From Pasteurellaceae bacterium (GTDB lineage: Bacteria; Pseudomonadota; Gammaproteobacteria; Enterobacterales; Pasteurellaceae): a DNA stretch of 64,000 nucleotides. This document shows, piece after piece, positions 48,071 through 61,365 of the stretch. How positions within the stretch are numbered: position 1 is the first letter of the stretch; each line of letters begins with the position of its first letter. The position numbers were made by a program, and so were the translations under genes. The stretch is taken from contig JAUMYT010000002.1 of the NCBI GenBank assembly GCA_030528525.1, positions 91,128 through 155,127 of the forward strand. Direction: 5' to 3'. The notes beneath the pieces are model-generated. The model did no database searches and had not been told where the DNA came from. It was given only the letters and a program-made list of their open reading frames with translations.

Positions 48071-48391
48071 ATGACCTTTCCAAAATGCCCTGAGTGTAAG
48101 GGCGAAAATACTTACCACGATTCGATTCAATTTGTCTGCCCTGATTGTGCGTTTGAGTGGACGGGCGAAGAAGTCGAACAAGATGACGATAAATTAATTG
48201 TCAAAGACAGCAATGGCAATTTGCTCTCTGATGGCGACGATGTGATTTTGATTAAAGATTTAAAACTCAAAGGCTCATCAGAAGTGTTGAAAAAAGGCAC
48301 CAAATACAAAGGCATTCGATTAGTCGAAGGCGATCATAATGTGGATTGCGGTAAATTGTTGCTGAAATCGGAATTTCTGAAAAAAGCCTAA
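48071..48391 (+). CDS. yjdM: Zinc-ribbon protein YjdM (PhnA family)
   Basis: 106 residues. N-terminal zinc ribbon [21 protein letters not shown], then the PhnA C-terminal domain with [27 protein letters not shown]. The family was once tied to phosphonate use, but E. coli YjdM is not required for it; the role is unclear. Single gene with its own terminator. Confidence 0.92.
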   Translation: MTFPKCPECKGENTYHDSIQFVCPDCAFEWTGEEVEQDDDKLIVKDSNGNLLSDGDDVILIKDLKLKGSSEVLKKGTKYKGIRLVEGDHNVDCGKLLLKSEFLKKA

Positions 48392-48392
48392 C

Positions 48393-48421
48393 AAAAATGG
48401 ACGCGAAGGCGTCCATTTTTG
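48393..48421 (+). terminator. Rho-independent terminator after yjdM
   Basis: AAAAATGGACGC-GAAG-GCGTCCATTTTT: a strong 12-bp stem, tetraloop and T-run. It can also serve the convergent chaA gene. Confidence 0.9.
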
Positions 48422-48436
48422 TTGTTTATCACTTTG

Positions 48437-49534
48437 TTACGGCACAATCACGGTAAATACATAAGCGGCTAAATTCACTAATAACACAATGCCATAAAGC
48501 ATATTAGAACGCCCGTGGTTGAGCGACACCATTACCACGAAAGTCGATAACGCCAGCAATACCATTGATTTCCAATCTAACCCTAACACCATATTGATGT
48601 CGTAAAGTAAGCAAACAATCACCACCGCAGGAATGGTTAAGCCGATACTGGCAAGTGCTGAGCCGAGAGCTAAGTTTACGCTGGTTTGTAAGCGGTTACG
48701 GCTGGCAGCGGTTAAGGCAGCTAAGCCTTCTGGCATCAACACCACCGCAGCGATAATGACCCCGACTAACGCCAATGGTGCTCCTGCACCTACCACCATA
48801 CTTTCAATCGCAGGGGATAAGGCTTTGGCAAGCAAGACCACAATGCCTAAGCAAACCACCAGTAACACTAAGCTAATCAAGGCGACTTTGGTTGAAGGCG
48901 GTTCGGCGTGGTGGCTTGGATCATCATCTTCAGCCAAGAAATAATCACGGTGGCGGACGGTTTGCATCATAATAAAAGCCGCGTATAGCACTAAAGAGGC
49001 AATTGCCACAAAGACCAACTGTGATGGACTATACGTTGGGCCGTCTGTGGAAGTGGTGAAATTAGGTAACACCAACGTTAGCACCAAAATGGAAATGAGC
49101 GTAACCAAGGCGGTACTCACCGATTTTTGGCTGAAGAACTGCTCATAATGTTTCAAACCGCCAATCAGCAAACAGCCGCCTAAAATGCCGTTTAAAATCA
49201 ACATAATCGCAGCGAAAACCGTATCTCGAGCTAAATAAGCGGCATTATCGCCGCCTGCAATCATCAGCGACACAATCAACGCCACTTCAATAATCGTAAT
49301 CGCCAAGGCTAAAATAATTGTTCCGAACGGTTCGCCGACTTTGTGAGCCACTACTTCGGCGTGGTGAACGGCAGACAACACCGCTCCAATCAGCAACGCT
49401 CCGCCTAACAGTTGCAAATACCATTCGCCTTTTACGCCGAAAAAGTACGCTCCCCACGCCAAAATTGGCAACAGCACCGACCAAAGCGGTAACGCCACTT
49501 TGGTCGGTTGATCCATTTCCATTTTTAATTCCAT
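48437..49534 (-). CDS. chaA: Calcium/sodium:proton antiporter ChaA
   Basis: Inner-membrane cation/proton antiporter of the CaCA superfamily. 365 residues, the E. coli ChaA length, with about eleven membrane segments and the two alpha repeats: GEPFGTIILALAITIIEVAL near residue 70 and LMPEGLAALTAASRNRLQTS near 265, each with the conserved acidic residue. Its start is 10 bases downstream of the UPF0597 gene's stop, so the two probably share a transcript. Confidence 0.93.
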   Translation of the reverse strand: MELKMEMDQPTKVALPLWSVLLPILAWGAYFFGVKGEWYLQLLGGALLIGAVLSAVHHAEVVAHKVGEPFGTIILALAITIIEVALIVSLMIAGGDNAAYLARDTVFAAIMLILNGILGGCLLIGGLKHYEQFFSQKSVSTALVTLISILVLTLVLPNFTTSTDGPTYSPSQLVFVAIASLVLYAAFIMMQTVRHRDYFLAEDDDPSHHAEPPSTKVALISLVLLVVCLGIVVLLAKALSPAIESMVVGAGAPLALVGVIIAAVVLMPEGLAALTAASRNRLQTSVNLALGSALASIGLTIPAVVIVCLLYDINMVLGLDWKSMVLLALSTFVVMVSLNHGRSNMLYGIVLLVNLAAYVFTVIVP

Positions 49535-49544
49535 CTTTCACTCC

Positions 49545-50843
49545 TTAACATTCCTGCCCTTTGGCACTCATAATTTCAATAATTTGTCTGTCCATATAGA
49601 CCATACTTTTGGTGGCGATGGCACACAGATTGCTGATTGATTTATCGACACTCTGTTCCACAATGCCTTCATTGCCTGTGACTCGGCTGTTATCTAATGC
49701 CATTAACACCGCTTTGTACGCAGAGGAAACGCCTGTGGAGACTTTCATTGCACAGCTATTGGCTGCACCATCGCATAACACACCACTGATGTCGCCAATC
49801 ATACTACAAATCGCCATACTGATGGCGTTAAAATTGCCGCCTAACAAATATGCCATACCTGCCGCACTGCCCATTGCTGCGGTGGTGACGGCACACAATG
49901 CCGAGAGTTTCGGCAGTTTGCTGTGAATATAAATCGCAATGGTGTGGGATAAAAATAACGCTCGAATCAACTGCTCATCACTGGCATTAACAAAACGAGC
50001 GACAATCACAGACGGCATTGTCGCCGCAATTCCTTGGTTGCCCGAGCCTGAATTGCTCATTGCAGGCAATAACGCCCCACCCATTCGGGCATCAGAGGCG
50101 GCGGTGGTTTCAATCACAATCCGATTGAGCAAATCGTCAGAAAGCAAACCCAGCTCAATCTGCTTTTTCAAGGTTCTGCCGATATGCAAGCCGTACTCTT
50201 TTTCTAAGCCTTCTTTGGATAAGGCACTGTTAAGCTGTGCGGCTTCGGCAATAAACGCCAATTTTTCCACGGGCGTTTGCATTGCGAAATCGTAAATTTG
50301 TTGAGCGGAAAGCTGATTGAAAAATTGAGTATCATCGACACAATCGGCAACTACTACGTCTTGCTGAAACAGCACCTCGCCATTTTTCTCAATTCGTACT
50401 ACGTTGGTGTGCGAATCTTGAATACAGACCTTGACCCAACCACTTTCGCCCAGTACCAACGCTTCGGAGTAGAGCGGACATTCCACATTGGCAATATCCA
50501 CTTTCACTCGATTTTCAGCGAGCATTGCCTTGGCTTTTGCCACATCGTCAGGCTGAATATGTTTCAGCACTTCCAAGCCAGCCGAAGCATCGCCTGCAAT
50601 CGCTCCCGCTGCGGCAGCTATTGGCAAGCCGACCATTCCCGTGCCAGGCACGGTTACGCCCATTCCATTTTTCATCAAATTCGGCGACACTTTTGCCTGA
50701 ATTTGTTGGAGTGGAGAATCCAAATGCGACACCGCAATCGCCGAGGCTAACGCCAACGAAATCGGCTCGGTACAGCCCAACGCTGGGGCAACATCTCGTT
50801 TTACAATGGCAAGCAACTGCTCGCCGAAATCAAAATTGCTCAT
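49545..50843 (-). CDS. UPF0597 / L-cysteine desulfidase family protein
   Basis: 432 residues from ATG 50843 ([18 protein letters not shown]). Family of E. coli YhaM/CyuA, related to the alpha chain of iron-sulfur L-serine dehydratase; CyuA degrades cysteine to pyruvate, sulfide and ammonia. Visible: [15 protein letters not shown] at the N-terminus, [15 protein letters not shown] near residue 270, and a C-terminal [20 protein letters not shown] block with cysteines suited to an Fe-S cluster. The cysteine substrate is inferred from the family. It precedes chaA by 10 bases. Confidence 0.88.
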   Translation of the reverse strand: MSNFDFGEQLLAIVKRDVAPALGCTEPISLALASAIAVSHLDSPLQQIQAKVSPNLMKNGMGVTVPGTGMVGLPIAAAAGAIAGDASAGLEVLKHIQPDDVAKAKAMLAENRVKVDIANVECPLYSEALVLGESGWVKVCIQDSHTNVVRIEKNGEVLFQQDVVVADCVDDTQFFNQLSAQQIYDFAMQTPVEKLAFIAEAAQLNSALSKEGLEKEYGLHIGRTLKKQIELGLLSDDLLNRIVIETTAASDARMGGALLPAMSNSGSGNQGIAATMPSVIVARFVNASDEQLIRALFLSHTIAIYIHSKLPKLSALCAVTTAAMGSAAGMAYLLGGNFNAISMAICSMIGDISGVLCDGAANSCAMKVSTGVSSAYKAVLMALDNSRVTGNEGIVEQSVDKSISNLCAIATKSMVYMDRQIIEIMSAKGQEC

Positions 50844-50853
50844 TTTTCCCACC

Positions 50854-50888
50854 ATTTTGCAAAAAGTTCGCTATTCTACCCCCCTTGT
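50854..50888 (-). repeat. uptake-signal-like repeat (AAGGGG type)
   Basis: Minus strand reads ACAAGGGGGGTAGAATAGC then GAACTTTTTGCAAAAT. It lies just upstream of the UPF0597 start, in the divergent carA promoter region. Confidence 0.75.
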
Positions 50889-50984
50889 ATGCCAACATAA
50901 ACAGAAATTTTGCTGATTTCTTCAACATAACAAGGCGATTTTCAACACGAAAAAGCTTCCTGCAACTTTTTCTAAAACTTTAAC

Positions 50985-51013
50985 TTGAACGCAATCGTTT
51001 GCTCGGCTAAACT
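50985..51013 (+). promoter_or_regulatory. carA promoter with PurR operator
   Basis: ACGCAATCGTTTGCTC at 50989-51004 matches the PurR box (ANGCAANCGNTTNCNT) at all but the last base. It lies between a candidate -35 TTGAAC (50985) and -10 TAAACT (51008) with a 17-base spacer, so PurR binding would block the promoter. PurR control of carAB is established in E. coli. Confidence 0.65.
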
Positions 51014-51085
51014 TAACCGCCTACTTCTAGCAAAGGTTAATGGCGACTCGAAAGTACCAACCCCAATTTATTTTAGGAGTAAATA

Positions 51086-52213
51086 ATGTCTCAACCCGCA
51101 ATTCTTGTCCTTGCCGACGGTTCAGTATTTCGTGGAAAATCCATCGGCAGCGAGGGTTATACCATCGGTGAAGTGGTGTTTAACACCGCAATGACGGGCT
51201 ATCAAGAAATTCTAACCGACCCTTCTTACACAGGGCAAATTGTTACTTTAACCTATCCCCACATCGGCAACACAGGTGCAAACAGCGAAGACACCGAATC
51301 CAAAGCGGTGTATGCCGCAGGGCTGATTATTCGGGATTTGCCACTGCTACACAGCAATTTCCGTTCCAATTTATCGCTGCAAGACTATCTCATTCAAAAT
51401 AATATCGTGGCGATTGCCGACATCGACACCCGCCGTTTAACTCGCTTATTGCGTGAAAAAGGGGCACAAGCAGGCTGCATTTATGTGGGCGATGACGAAG
51501 CCAAAGCCTTGGAATTAGCTAAAAGTTTCGGCTCAATGGCAGGACAAGATCTCGCCAAAGACGTGAGCTGTAAAGAACTCTATCAATGGACAGACGGCGA
51601 ATGGAAACTCGGCGAAGGCTATGTGCCACAAGGCAAAGCGGCATTCCACGTGGTCGCCTTTGACTACGGTGTGAAGCACAATATTTTGCGAATGCTTGCC
51701 GAACGGGGTTGTCGTTTAACCGTGGTACCTGCGAAAACCTCCGCCGAAGCCGTGCTTGCGTTAAACCCAGACGGCATCTTCTTATCAAATGGCCCTGGCG
51801 ACCCAGAACCGTGCGATTATGCAATCAGCGCCATTCAAAAATTACTTGCCACCAAAAAACCGATTTTCGGCATCTGCCTTGGGCATCAACTGCTCGGTTT
51901 AGCCGCTGGCGGTAAAACCAAAAAAATGGCGTTCGGACACCACGGGGCAAATCACCCTGTGCAAGATTTAGACAGCCAAAAAGTGTTGATCACCAGTCAA
52001 AATCACGGTTTTGAAGTAGATGAAGCGAGCCTACCAGCGAATGTGCGTGTCACCCATCGCTCGTTATTTGACGGCACGGTGCAAGGCATTGAGCTAACTG
52101 ATCAAGTGGCGTTTTCGTTCCAAGGTCACCCAGAAGCCAGCCCAGGCCCAAACGACGTGGCGTATCTGTTTGATCGCTTTATTGATGAATTAAGAAAGGC
52201 AAAAGCCGCATAA
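51086..52213 (+). CDS. carA: Carbamoyl-phosphate synthase small subunit
   Basis: Glutamine amidotransferase subunit that feeds ammonia to CarB for arginine and pyrimidine synthesis. 375 residues starting [18 protein letters not shown]-terminal CPSase domain with [20 protein letters not shown]; class I amidotransferase domain with nucleophilic cysteine in [13 protein letters not shown], and the His-Glu pair in [20 protein letters not shown] terminator follows directly, and carB lies 2.5 kb downstream rather than adjacent. Confidence 0.98.
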   Translation: MSQPAILVLADGSVFRGKSIGSEGYTIGEVVFNTAMTGYQEILTDPSYTGQIVTLTYPHIGNTGANSEDTESKAVYAAGLIIRDLPLLHSNFRSNLSLQDYLIQNNIVAIADIDTRRLTRLLREKGAQAGCIYVGDDEAKALELAKSFGSMAGQDLAKDVSCKELYQWTDGEWKLGEGYVPQGKAAFHVVAFDYGVKHNILRMLAERGCRLTVVPAKTSAEAVLALNPDGIFLSNGPGDPEPCDYAISAIQKLLATKKPIFGICLGHQLLGLAAGGKTKKMAFGHHGANHPVQDLDSQKVLITSQNHGFEVDEASLPANVRVTHRSLFDGTVQGIELTDQVAFSFQGHPEASPGPNDVAYLFDRFIDELRKAKAA

Positions 52214-52216
52214 AAG

Positions 52217-52243
52217 AAAAGGACGTTTGAAACGTCCTTTTCG
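52217..52243 (+). terminator. Rho-independent terminator after carA
   Basis: AAAAGGACGTTTGAAACGTCCTTTT forms a compact hairpin with a T-run immediately after the carA stop, suggesting that carA transcription largely ends before carB. Confidence 0.85.
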
Positions 52244-52261
52244 TTAAACAGCGAGAGCGAA

Positions 52262-52522
52262 ATGACGCATTTATTGGTTGAACTGATCGGCGAGCTGTTC
52301 AAATGGCTAATGGAAGCCATTTGGGAACGCTACCCGACCACGAGCAAAGTCATTTACGGCGGCACTTTTGGGCTGTTCTTTCTCTATTTCTGGCTGTTTG
52401 ACGATGAAATGGCGTGGTGGAGTGCGGGGATCTTCGCTGTTTTCCTGAGTTTAATTGTTGGTACTCTGCTAGTGATCTTGCTCCATTTGGGTGTGAAATG
52501 GTGCTACAAGGGGTCAGATTAG
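52262..52522 (+). CDS. Small membrane protein of unknown function
   Basis: 86 residues. An amphipathic N-terminus (LLVELIGELFKWLMEAIWERY) is followed by two membrane segments, GGTFGLFFLYFWLF and WWSAGIFAVFLSLIVGTLLVILLHL. The last codons KGSD and the stop come from the uptake-like repeat at 52506, so the native C-terminus may have been different. Family not recognised. Confidence 0.55.
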   Translation: MTHLLVELIGELFKWLMEAIWERYPTTSKVIYGGTFGLFFLYFWLFDDEMAWWSAGIFAVFLSLIVGTLLVILLHLGVKWCYKGSD

Positions 52523-52540
52523 ACGGAAAAAGTGCAAAAT
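52506..52540 (+). repeat. uptake-signal-like repeat bridging a stop and a start codon
   Basis: ACAAGGGGTCAGATTAGACGG then AAAAAGTGCAAAAT. It encodes the end and TAG stop of the small membrane protein, and its last bases overlap the ATG of the DUF1016 gene at 52539. Confidence 0.75.
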
Positions 52541-53567
52541 GACAAACCTAGAAAAAAATAACTATATCAGCGAAATTAAACAGATTGTTGCGAACGCTCG
52601 CCAACAAGCCTATATCGCTGTCAATTCAGCAATCGTCGAAGCCTATTGGCGAATTGGTGAACGTATTGTTTTAGAAGAACAAAACGGAAAAGTGCGGGCG
52701 GATTACGGAAAAGAAATCATTAAACAGCTTTCCATTGAATTAACCAATGAATTTGGGAAAGGATTTAGTACTCGAAGTCTTTGGGAAATTCGTAAATTTT
52801 ATCTGTTATTCCCCGAGTATTTAAAAGTGCGAACAGTGTTCGCACAATTAACGTGGTCACATTTTCAACGAGTGCTTAAAGTGCAAAATGATCAAGCTCG
52901 TCTTTATTACTTGAAAGAAGCGGCGGAAAATCATTGGTCAGTCCGTACGCTAGATCGCAATATTTCAACGCTTTATTACGACCGTTTACTGGCAAGCCCA
53001 AATAAAACGCCTGTTGAAACGGAAATGCAACGTAAAGCAGAAAAATTCACGCCTGCCGATTTCATCAAAAATCCAACGGTGTTGGAATTTCTCAATCTAC
53101 CCGCTCATCACGCTTACAGTGAAGCCGAATTAGAAAAAGCACTTATCGACAATGTTCAACAATTTATGTTGGAACTTGGAAAAGGCTTTGCATTTATTGC
53201 TCGTCAACAGCATATTCGCACGGAAACCAGTGATTTCTTTATCGACCTCGTGTTTTATAACTACATCTTGAAATGTTTTGTGATTGTCGAATTAAAAACC
53301 GACAAACTCACCCATCAAGACATCGGGCAGCTCGATATGTATGTTCGAATGTATGATGACTTACATAAACAAGAAAACGATAATCCAACCATTGGCTTGC
53401 TCCTTTGTACTGAAACCGACAGTATTGTTGCAAAATATTCTATATTGAATGATAAAAGTCAGCTATTTGCCAGCAAATATGTACATTATCTGCCGAGTGA
53501 AGAAGAACTTGTGCGTGAAATTGAGCAGCAAAAATTGCTGTTCGAACTTGCCTATGAAAAACACTAA
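52539..53567 (+). CDS. PDDEXK nuclease domain protein, YhcG/DUF1016 family
   Basis: 342 residues. N-terminal DUF1016_N with AYIAVNSAIVEAYWRIGERIV and RSLWEIRKFYLLFPE; C-terminal DUF1016 nuclease domain with DFFIDLVFYNYILKCFVIVELKT (about 230-252), which shows the D...ExK pattern, then the QLDMYVRMYDD motif. These proteins often lie near type I restriction or toxin-antitoxin genes; none is here. It stands alone in the carA-carB gap, following a repeat. Its biological role is unknown. Confidence 0.9.
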   Translation: MTNLEKNNYISEIKQIVANARQQAYIAVNSAIVEAYWRIGERIVLEEQNGKVRADYGKEIIKQLSIELTNEFGKGFSTRSLWEIRKFYLLFPEYLKVRTVFAQLTWSHFQRVLKVQNDQARLYYLKEAAENHWSVRTLDRNISTLYYDRLLASPNKTPVETEMQRKAEKFTPADFIKNPTVLEFLNLPAHHAYSEAELEKALIDNVQQFMLELGKGFAFIARQQHIRTETSDFFIDLVFYNYILKCFVIVELKTDKLTHQDIGQLDMYVRMYDDLHKQENDNPTIGLLLCTETDSIVAKYSILNDKSQLFASKYVHYLPSEEELVREIEQQKLLFELAYEKH

Positions 53568-53598
53568 CAAGCGGTCAGTTGTTCGACCAATTTTGCAG
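53567..53598 (+). repeat. Canonical DNA-uptake signal (ACAAGCGGTCA)
   Basis: ACAAGCGGTCAGTTGTTCG then ACCAATTTTGCAG, immediately after the DUF1016 stop and before pgpC. It is a good reference for comparison with the AAGGGG copies. Confidence 0.75.
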
Positions 53599-53612
53599 AT
53601 AAAGGAATCTAA

Positions 53613-54227
53613 ATGAAAACCTTATTTTTCGACATTGACGGCACCTTGCACAAAGAAGACATTCTGTTTAACTTTATCGTCTTTTTATACCGCAAGCATT
53701 GGCTAAAAACCTTGCTCTGCCTACCGCTGATTTTGCTTGGGATTATCTTGTGGAAACTCGGTAACAACAGCAACTTAGGCGTGAATATGCTCTATTTTAT
53801 CGCCTGTTTCGGCTTAAACGAAAAAGGCTACCGCCAAGCCGTTGCCGAATTCGCCCAACACTTTAAAGCAACCTATACGCCCTTTGCTCAAGTGCAAGCC
53901 AAATTGAACCACAGCGACCGCATTTTTCTGATTTCGGGCAGCCCTGTGGAGTTAATCCAAGCGGTGTATCCCAACTTGACCCAACAACCAAACGTGCGAC
54001 TTATCGGCTCAATCAGCCAAGCCAAATGGGGATCTCGTTACATCAGCGAACGTTGCTACGCCGAACATAAAAGAGTGATGTTAGACCGAGAATATCCCAA
54101 TACGCAGTTTGACGAAGGTTACAGCGACAGCCTAAAAGATCTGCCGATTTTAGCCTTGTGCAAACAGGCGTTTCGGGTGGATAAACGTGGCGATATTCAA
54201 CCGCTCACAACAGATGACAAGGGGTAA
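53613..54227 (+). CDS. pgpC: Phosphatidylglycerophosphatase C (HAD family)
   Basis: 204 residues. HAD hydrolase resembling E. coli PgpC (YfhB), which dephosphorylates phosphatidylglycerol phosphate. Motif I FFDIDGTLHKED at the N-terminus, a hydrophobic cap segment (LKTLLCLPLILLGIILW), motif II FLISGSPVELIQAVYP, motif III lysine region and EGYSDSLKDLPIL (motif IV), then FRVDKRGDIQPL, which matches the C-terminus of YfhB. The final DKG and stop are from an uptake-like repeat. RBS AAAGGA. Confidence 0.82.
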   Translation: MKTLFFDIDGTLHKEDILFNFIVFLYRKHWLKTLLCLPLILLGIILWKLGNNSNLGVNMLYFIACFGLNEKGYRQAVAEFAQHFKATYTPFAQVQAKLNHSDRIFLISGSPVELIQAVYPNLTQQPNVRLIGSISQAKWGSRYISERCYAEHKRVMLDREYPNTQFDEGYSDSLKDLPILALCKQAFRVDKRGDIQPLTTDDKG

Positions 54228-54251
54228 GATCTTGATGAAAAAGTGCAAAAA
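54217..54251 (+). repeat. uptake-signal-like repeat supplying the pgpC stop
   Basis: ACAAGGGGTAAGATCTTGATG then AAAAAGTGCAAAAAT. The TAA within the motif is the pgpC stop codon. It directly precedes the left inverted repeat of the DUF559 unit. Confidence 0.75.
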
Positions 54252-54255
54252 TGAA

Positions 54256-54293
54256 TTCCCTCCCCCGCTTGCGGGGGAGGGTTAGGGTGGGGG
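54256..54293. repeat. Left 38-bp inverted repeat of DUF559 unit
   Basis: TTCCCTCCCCCGCTTGCGGG then GGAGGGTTAGGGTGGGGG. It is the inverse of 54672-54709 with two mismatches and itself contains the palindrome CTCCCCCGCTTGCGGGGGAG. Confidence 0.85.
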
Positions 54294-54305
54294 GAACTAA
54301 CTTAA

Positions 54306-54656
54306 TTGCGTGAAAAAGAAACAGCAAAACTGCGACAATATGCCAAAGAGTTAAAATCAGAGATGACAGAAGCGGAAAAATTGCTTTGGTCAAAAATACG
54401 CAGAAAGCAGCTAAATGGCGTGAAATTTTGTCGGCAAAAAATTATCGGAAATTATATTGTGGATTTTTTATCATTCGAACGAATGTTAATTATCGAAATT
54501 GATGGAGGGCAACACGCTTGCCAAATTAGCTATGATAATGCAAGAACGCTCTATTTGGAGCAACAAGGCTTTAGAGTAATTCGATTTTGGAATAGTGACA
54601 TCTTATTCCAAATAGACAATGTGATGGAACAATTATGGGAATTGACTAGGGATTAA
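54306..54656 (+). CDS. DUF559 (Vsr-like) endonuclease domain protein
   Basis: 116 residues from the TTG at 54306, the first possible start after an in-frame stop; an ATG start at residue 20 is an alternative. Restriction-endonuclease-like fold of the DUF559 family: LRQYAKELKSEMTEAEKLLW, FCRQKIIGNYIVDFLSFERM with D53, LIIEIDGGQH (E64, D66) and GFRVIRFWNSDIL. It lies between 38-bp inverted repeats, so gene and repeats form a unit of about 454 bp. Related units with DUF559 and G/C-rich palindromes occur in other genomes to my knowledge, but mobility has not been shown. Confidence 0.88.
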   Translation: MREKETAKLRQYAKELKSEMTEAEKLLWSKIRRKQLNGVKFCRQKIIGNYIVDFLSFERMLIIEIDGGQHACQISYDNARTLYLEQQGFRVIRFWNSDILFQIDNVMEQLWELTRD

Positions 54657-54671
54657 GCAAATAAGCACTTG

Positions 54672-54709
54672 CCCCCACCCTAGCCCTCCCCCGCAAGCGG
54701 AGGAGGGAA
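54672..54709. repeat. Right 38-bp inverted repeat of DUF559 unit
   Basis: CCCCCACCCTAGCCCTCCCC then CGCAAGCGGAGGAGGGAA; the inverse of 54256-54293 with two mismatches. It ends 38 bases before the carB start. Confidence 0.85.
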
Positions 54710-54747
54710 CTAAATAGCATAAAAATTCAACCAAAGAGAAAACCAAA

Positions 54748-57957
<3,210 letters not shown>

Positions 57958-57962
57958 CTCAC

Positions 57963-57994
57963 ACAAGCGGTGAGATCCACCGCTGATTTTACCA
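57963..57994 (+). repeat. Canonical DNA-uptake signal (ACAAGCGGT)
   Basis: ACAAGCGGTGAGATCCACCG then CTGATTTTACC, right after the carB stop; the 3' block is degenerate. The GTGAGATC part is shared with the variant repeats. Confidence 0.55.
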
Positions 57995-57996
57995 AC

Positions 57997-58019
57997 AGGG
58001 CATCGCAAATGCCCTTTTT
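57997..58019 (+). terminator. Rho-independent terminator after carB
   Basis: GGGCAT-CGCAA-ATGCCC followed by TTTTT, about 40 bases after the carB stop. Confidence 0.85.
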
Positions 58020-58037
58020 CACATTCGGGAGAACAGT

Positions 58038-58394
58038 ATGAATACCCCACCGATTCAATTTAGCGATGACCAAAAAAAGCTAATGTACATTGCTTACGGA
58101 TTATTTGCCGTCAGCATTGTTTTGGGCGGATTAACCGCAGTCGCAGGCGTGATTTTGGTTTATCTTAAACGTAGTGAAATGCAAGGCACGATCTATGCCG
58201 ATCACTGCTCGTTTCTGATCCGCACCTTTTGGGGTGCTGTGATTGCCTTTATCATTGGCTTTATCCTCTCCGTGATCCTCATTGGCGGCTTTGTGCTGTT
58301 TTTAATCCCAATTTGGTATCTGCTTCGCATCGTTTATGGCTTAATTAAGCTACACGACGGAAAAAGCGTTACCCCTACGGGCTGGCTAATCTAA
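58038..58394 (+). CDS. DUF4870-like small membrane protein
   Basis: 118 residues with three hydrophobic segments: LMYIAYGLFAVSIVLGGLTAVAGVILVYL, FWGAVIAFIIGFILSVILIGGFVLFLIPIW, and a short C-terminal part (RIVYGLIKLHDGK). The pattern and the H-x-K-L-x-DG ending resemble the DUF4870/Tic20-like family. RBS GGGAGAA. Function unknown. The next gene starts 11 bases downstream. Confidence 0.75.
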   Translation: MNTPPIQFSDDQKKLMYIAYGLFAVSIVLGGLTAVAGVILVYLKRSEMQGTIYADHCSFLIRTFWGAVIAFIIGFILSVILIGGFVLFLIPIWYLLRIVYGLIKLHDGKSVTPTGWLI

Positions 58395-58405
58395 GGAAGG
58401 CAATA

Positions 58406-58948
58406 ATGAGCCGAATTCTCCTCATTCGACACGTCACCCCGAAGGTCAGCAATGCGGTTTGTGATCATCTCACCGCCCAGCAGCGAATTGATGAATACAA
58501 TCAAACCGACGATCTCTGCCTTGAAGAAATTGACTTCGCTGCCATTGCCCCAATGTTGAGTGAAGTTTCGCACATTTATTGCTCACCGCTAATTCGAGCC
58601 AAACGTACGGCGGAAGCTCTTTTTCCTACTCATCAAATTCAATTTGATGAACGCTTAAAAGAGTTTAATTTGCGGATCTTTCCTTTGCCTTTTCATTGTT
58701 CATTTAAGCGATGGTTAATCATTTCTCGGCTTTTATGGTTTGTTGGCATCAATCGCACCCAATGCTCACCGACAGCAGAAAAGCAACGGGTACTGGATTT
58801 TATGCAGCAACATTCTCTTGAACACAGTGCGATTGTCGCCCACGGCTTTGTGCTACGCACCGTGCAAAAACAGCTAGAAAAGCAGGGCTACCGCCAACAG
58901 AGCGGATATAGAAAGGGGTGTTTTACGTTAAGTGTTATGACACGCTAA
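58406..58948 (+). CDS. Histidine phosphatase family protein
   Basis: 180 residues. Phosphoglycerate mutase-like fold: N-terminal ILLIRHVTPKVS (RHV in place of the usual RHG), IYCSPLIRAKRTAEAL near residue 60, and the second histidine in AIVAHGFVLRTVQ near 150. Probably a small phosphatase of unknown substrate. RBS AAGGAAGG; likely co-transcribed with the DUF4870-like gene. It is convergent with the ferredoxin gene. Confidence 0.85.
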   Translation: MSRILLIRHVTPKVSNAVCDHLTAQQRIDEYNQTDDLCLEEIDFAAIAPMLSEVSHIYCSPLIRAKRTAEALFPTHQIQFDERLKEFNLRIFPLPFHCSFKRWLIISRLLWFVGINRTQCSPTAEKQRVLDFMQQHSLEHSAIVAHGFVLRTVQKQLEKQGYRQQSGYRKGCFTLSVMTR

Positions 58949-58965
58949 ATCGCGATGAAGGGAGA

Positions 58966-60667
<1,702 letters not shown>

Positions 60668-60669
60668 GC

Positions 60670-61362
60670 ATGATACTTTTTGCGGGCGATCCTCACGGCA
60701 GCTACGCCCACCTCTACCCGATTTTAAAAGAGCGAACGGACGTATCGCTCATCATTTTAGGCGACTTACAGCTCACCACCACCGAAGAGCTTGATCAACT
60801 CGCTCAACATTGCGATTTATGGTTTATTCACGGCAACCACGACAGCAAAACAGTGGCGGCTTTCGATGCGATTTGGGGGTCACACTGGAAAGAACGAAAT
60901 TTGCACGGCAGAGTGGTAGAGATTCAAGGCTCTCGCATTGCAGGGCTGGGTGGCGTTTTCCGTGGACACATCTGGATGCCGCCACACCGCCCAATGTTCT
61001 TCGATCCGATCCACTATTGCCAATATTCTCCACAAGAACGCATTTGGCGTGGTGGTGTACCATTACGCCATCGCAGCTCCATTTTCCCGTCCGATGTGGA
61101 GATGTTAGAAACGCAACAAGCGGATATTTTAGTTAGCCACGAAGCCCCTCGCCCACACCCACAAGGCTTTGCGTTGCTCAACCAACTGGCAAGAAAAATG
61201 GGCGTAAAAAAAATCTTCCATGGCCACCATCACGATAATTTCGACTACCGAGGCATTAACCGCAACCGCCATTGCGATATGTTTAACATCGGCTTTCGCA
61301 GCGTCGCCGACATTGACGGTAATTATCTACTTATGGGGGTGGATGACCGAGATAACAAATAA
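60670..61362 (+). CDS. Calcineurin-like metallophosphoesterase
   Basis: 230 residues. Metal-binding motifs in order: FAGDPHGSYAHL (D-x-H), ILGDLQL (GD), IHGNHDSKT (GNHD), LVSHEAPRP and FHGHHHDNFDY (GHxH). A cytoplasmic phosphoesterase of unknown substrate. It starts 2 bases after the nadR stop, so it is co-transcribed and may act on a nucleotide in NAD metabolism; this is a guess from context. Confidence 0.88.
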   Translation: MILFAGDPHGSYAHLYPILKERTDVSLIILGDLQLTTTEELDQLAQHCDLWFIHGNHDSKTVAAFDAIWGSHWKERNLHGRVVEIQGSRIAGLGGVFRGHIWMPPHRPMFFDPIHYCQYSPQERIWRGGVPLRHRSSIFPSDVEMLETQQADILVSHEAPRPHPQGFALLNQLARKMGVKKIFHGHHHDNFDYRGINRNRHCDMFNIGFRSVADIDGNYLLMGVDDRDNK

Positions 61363-61365
61363 CGC

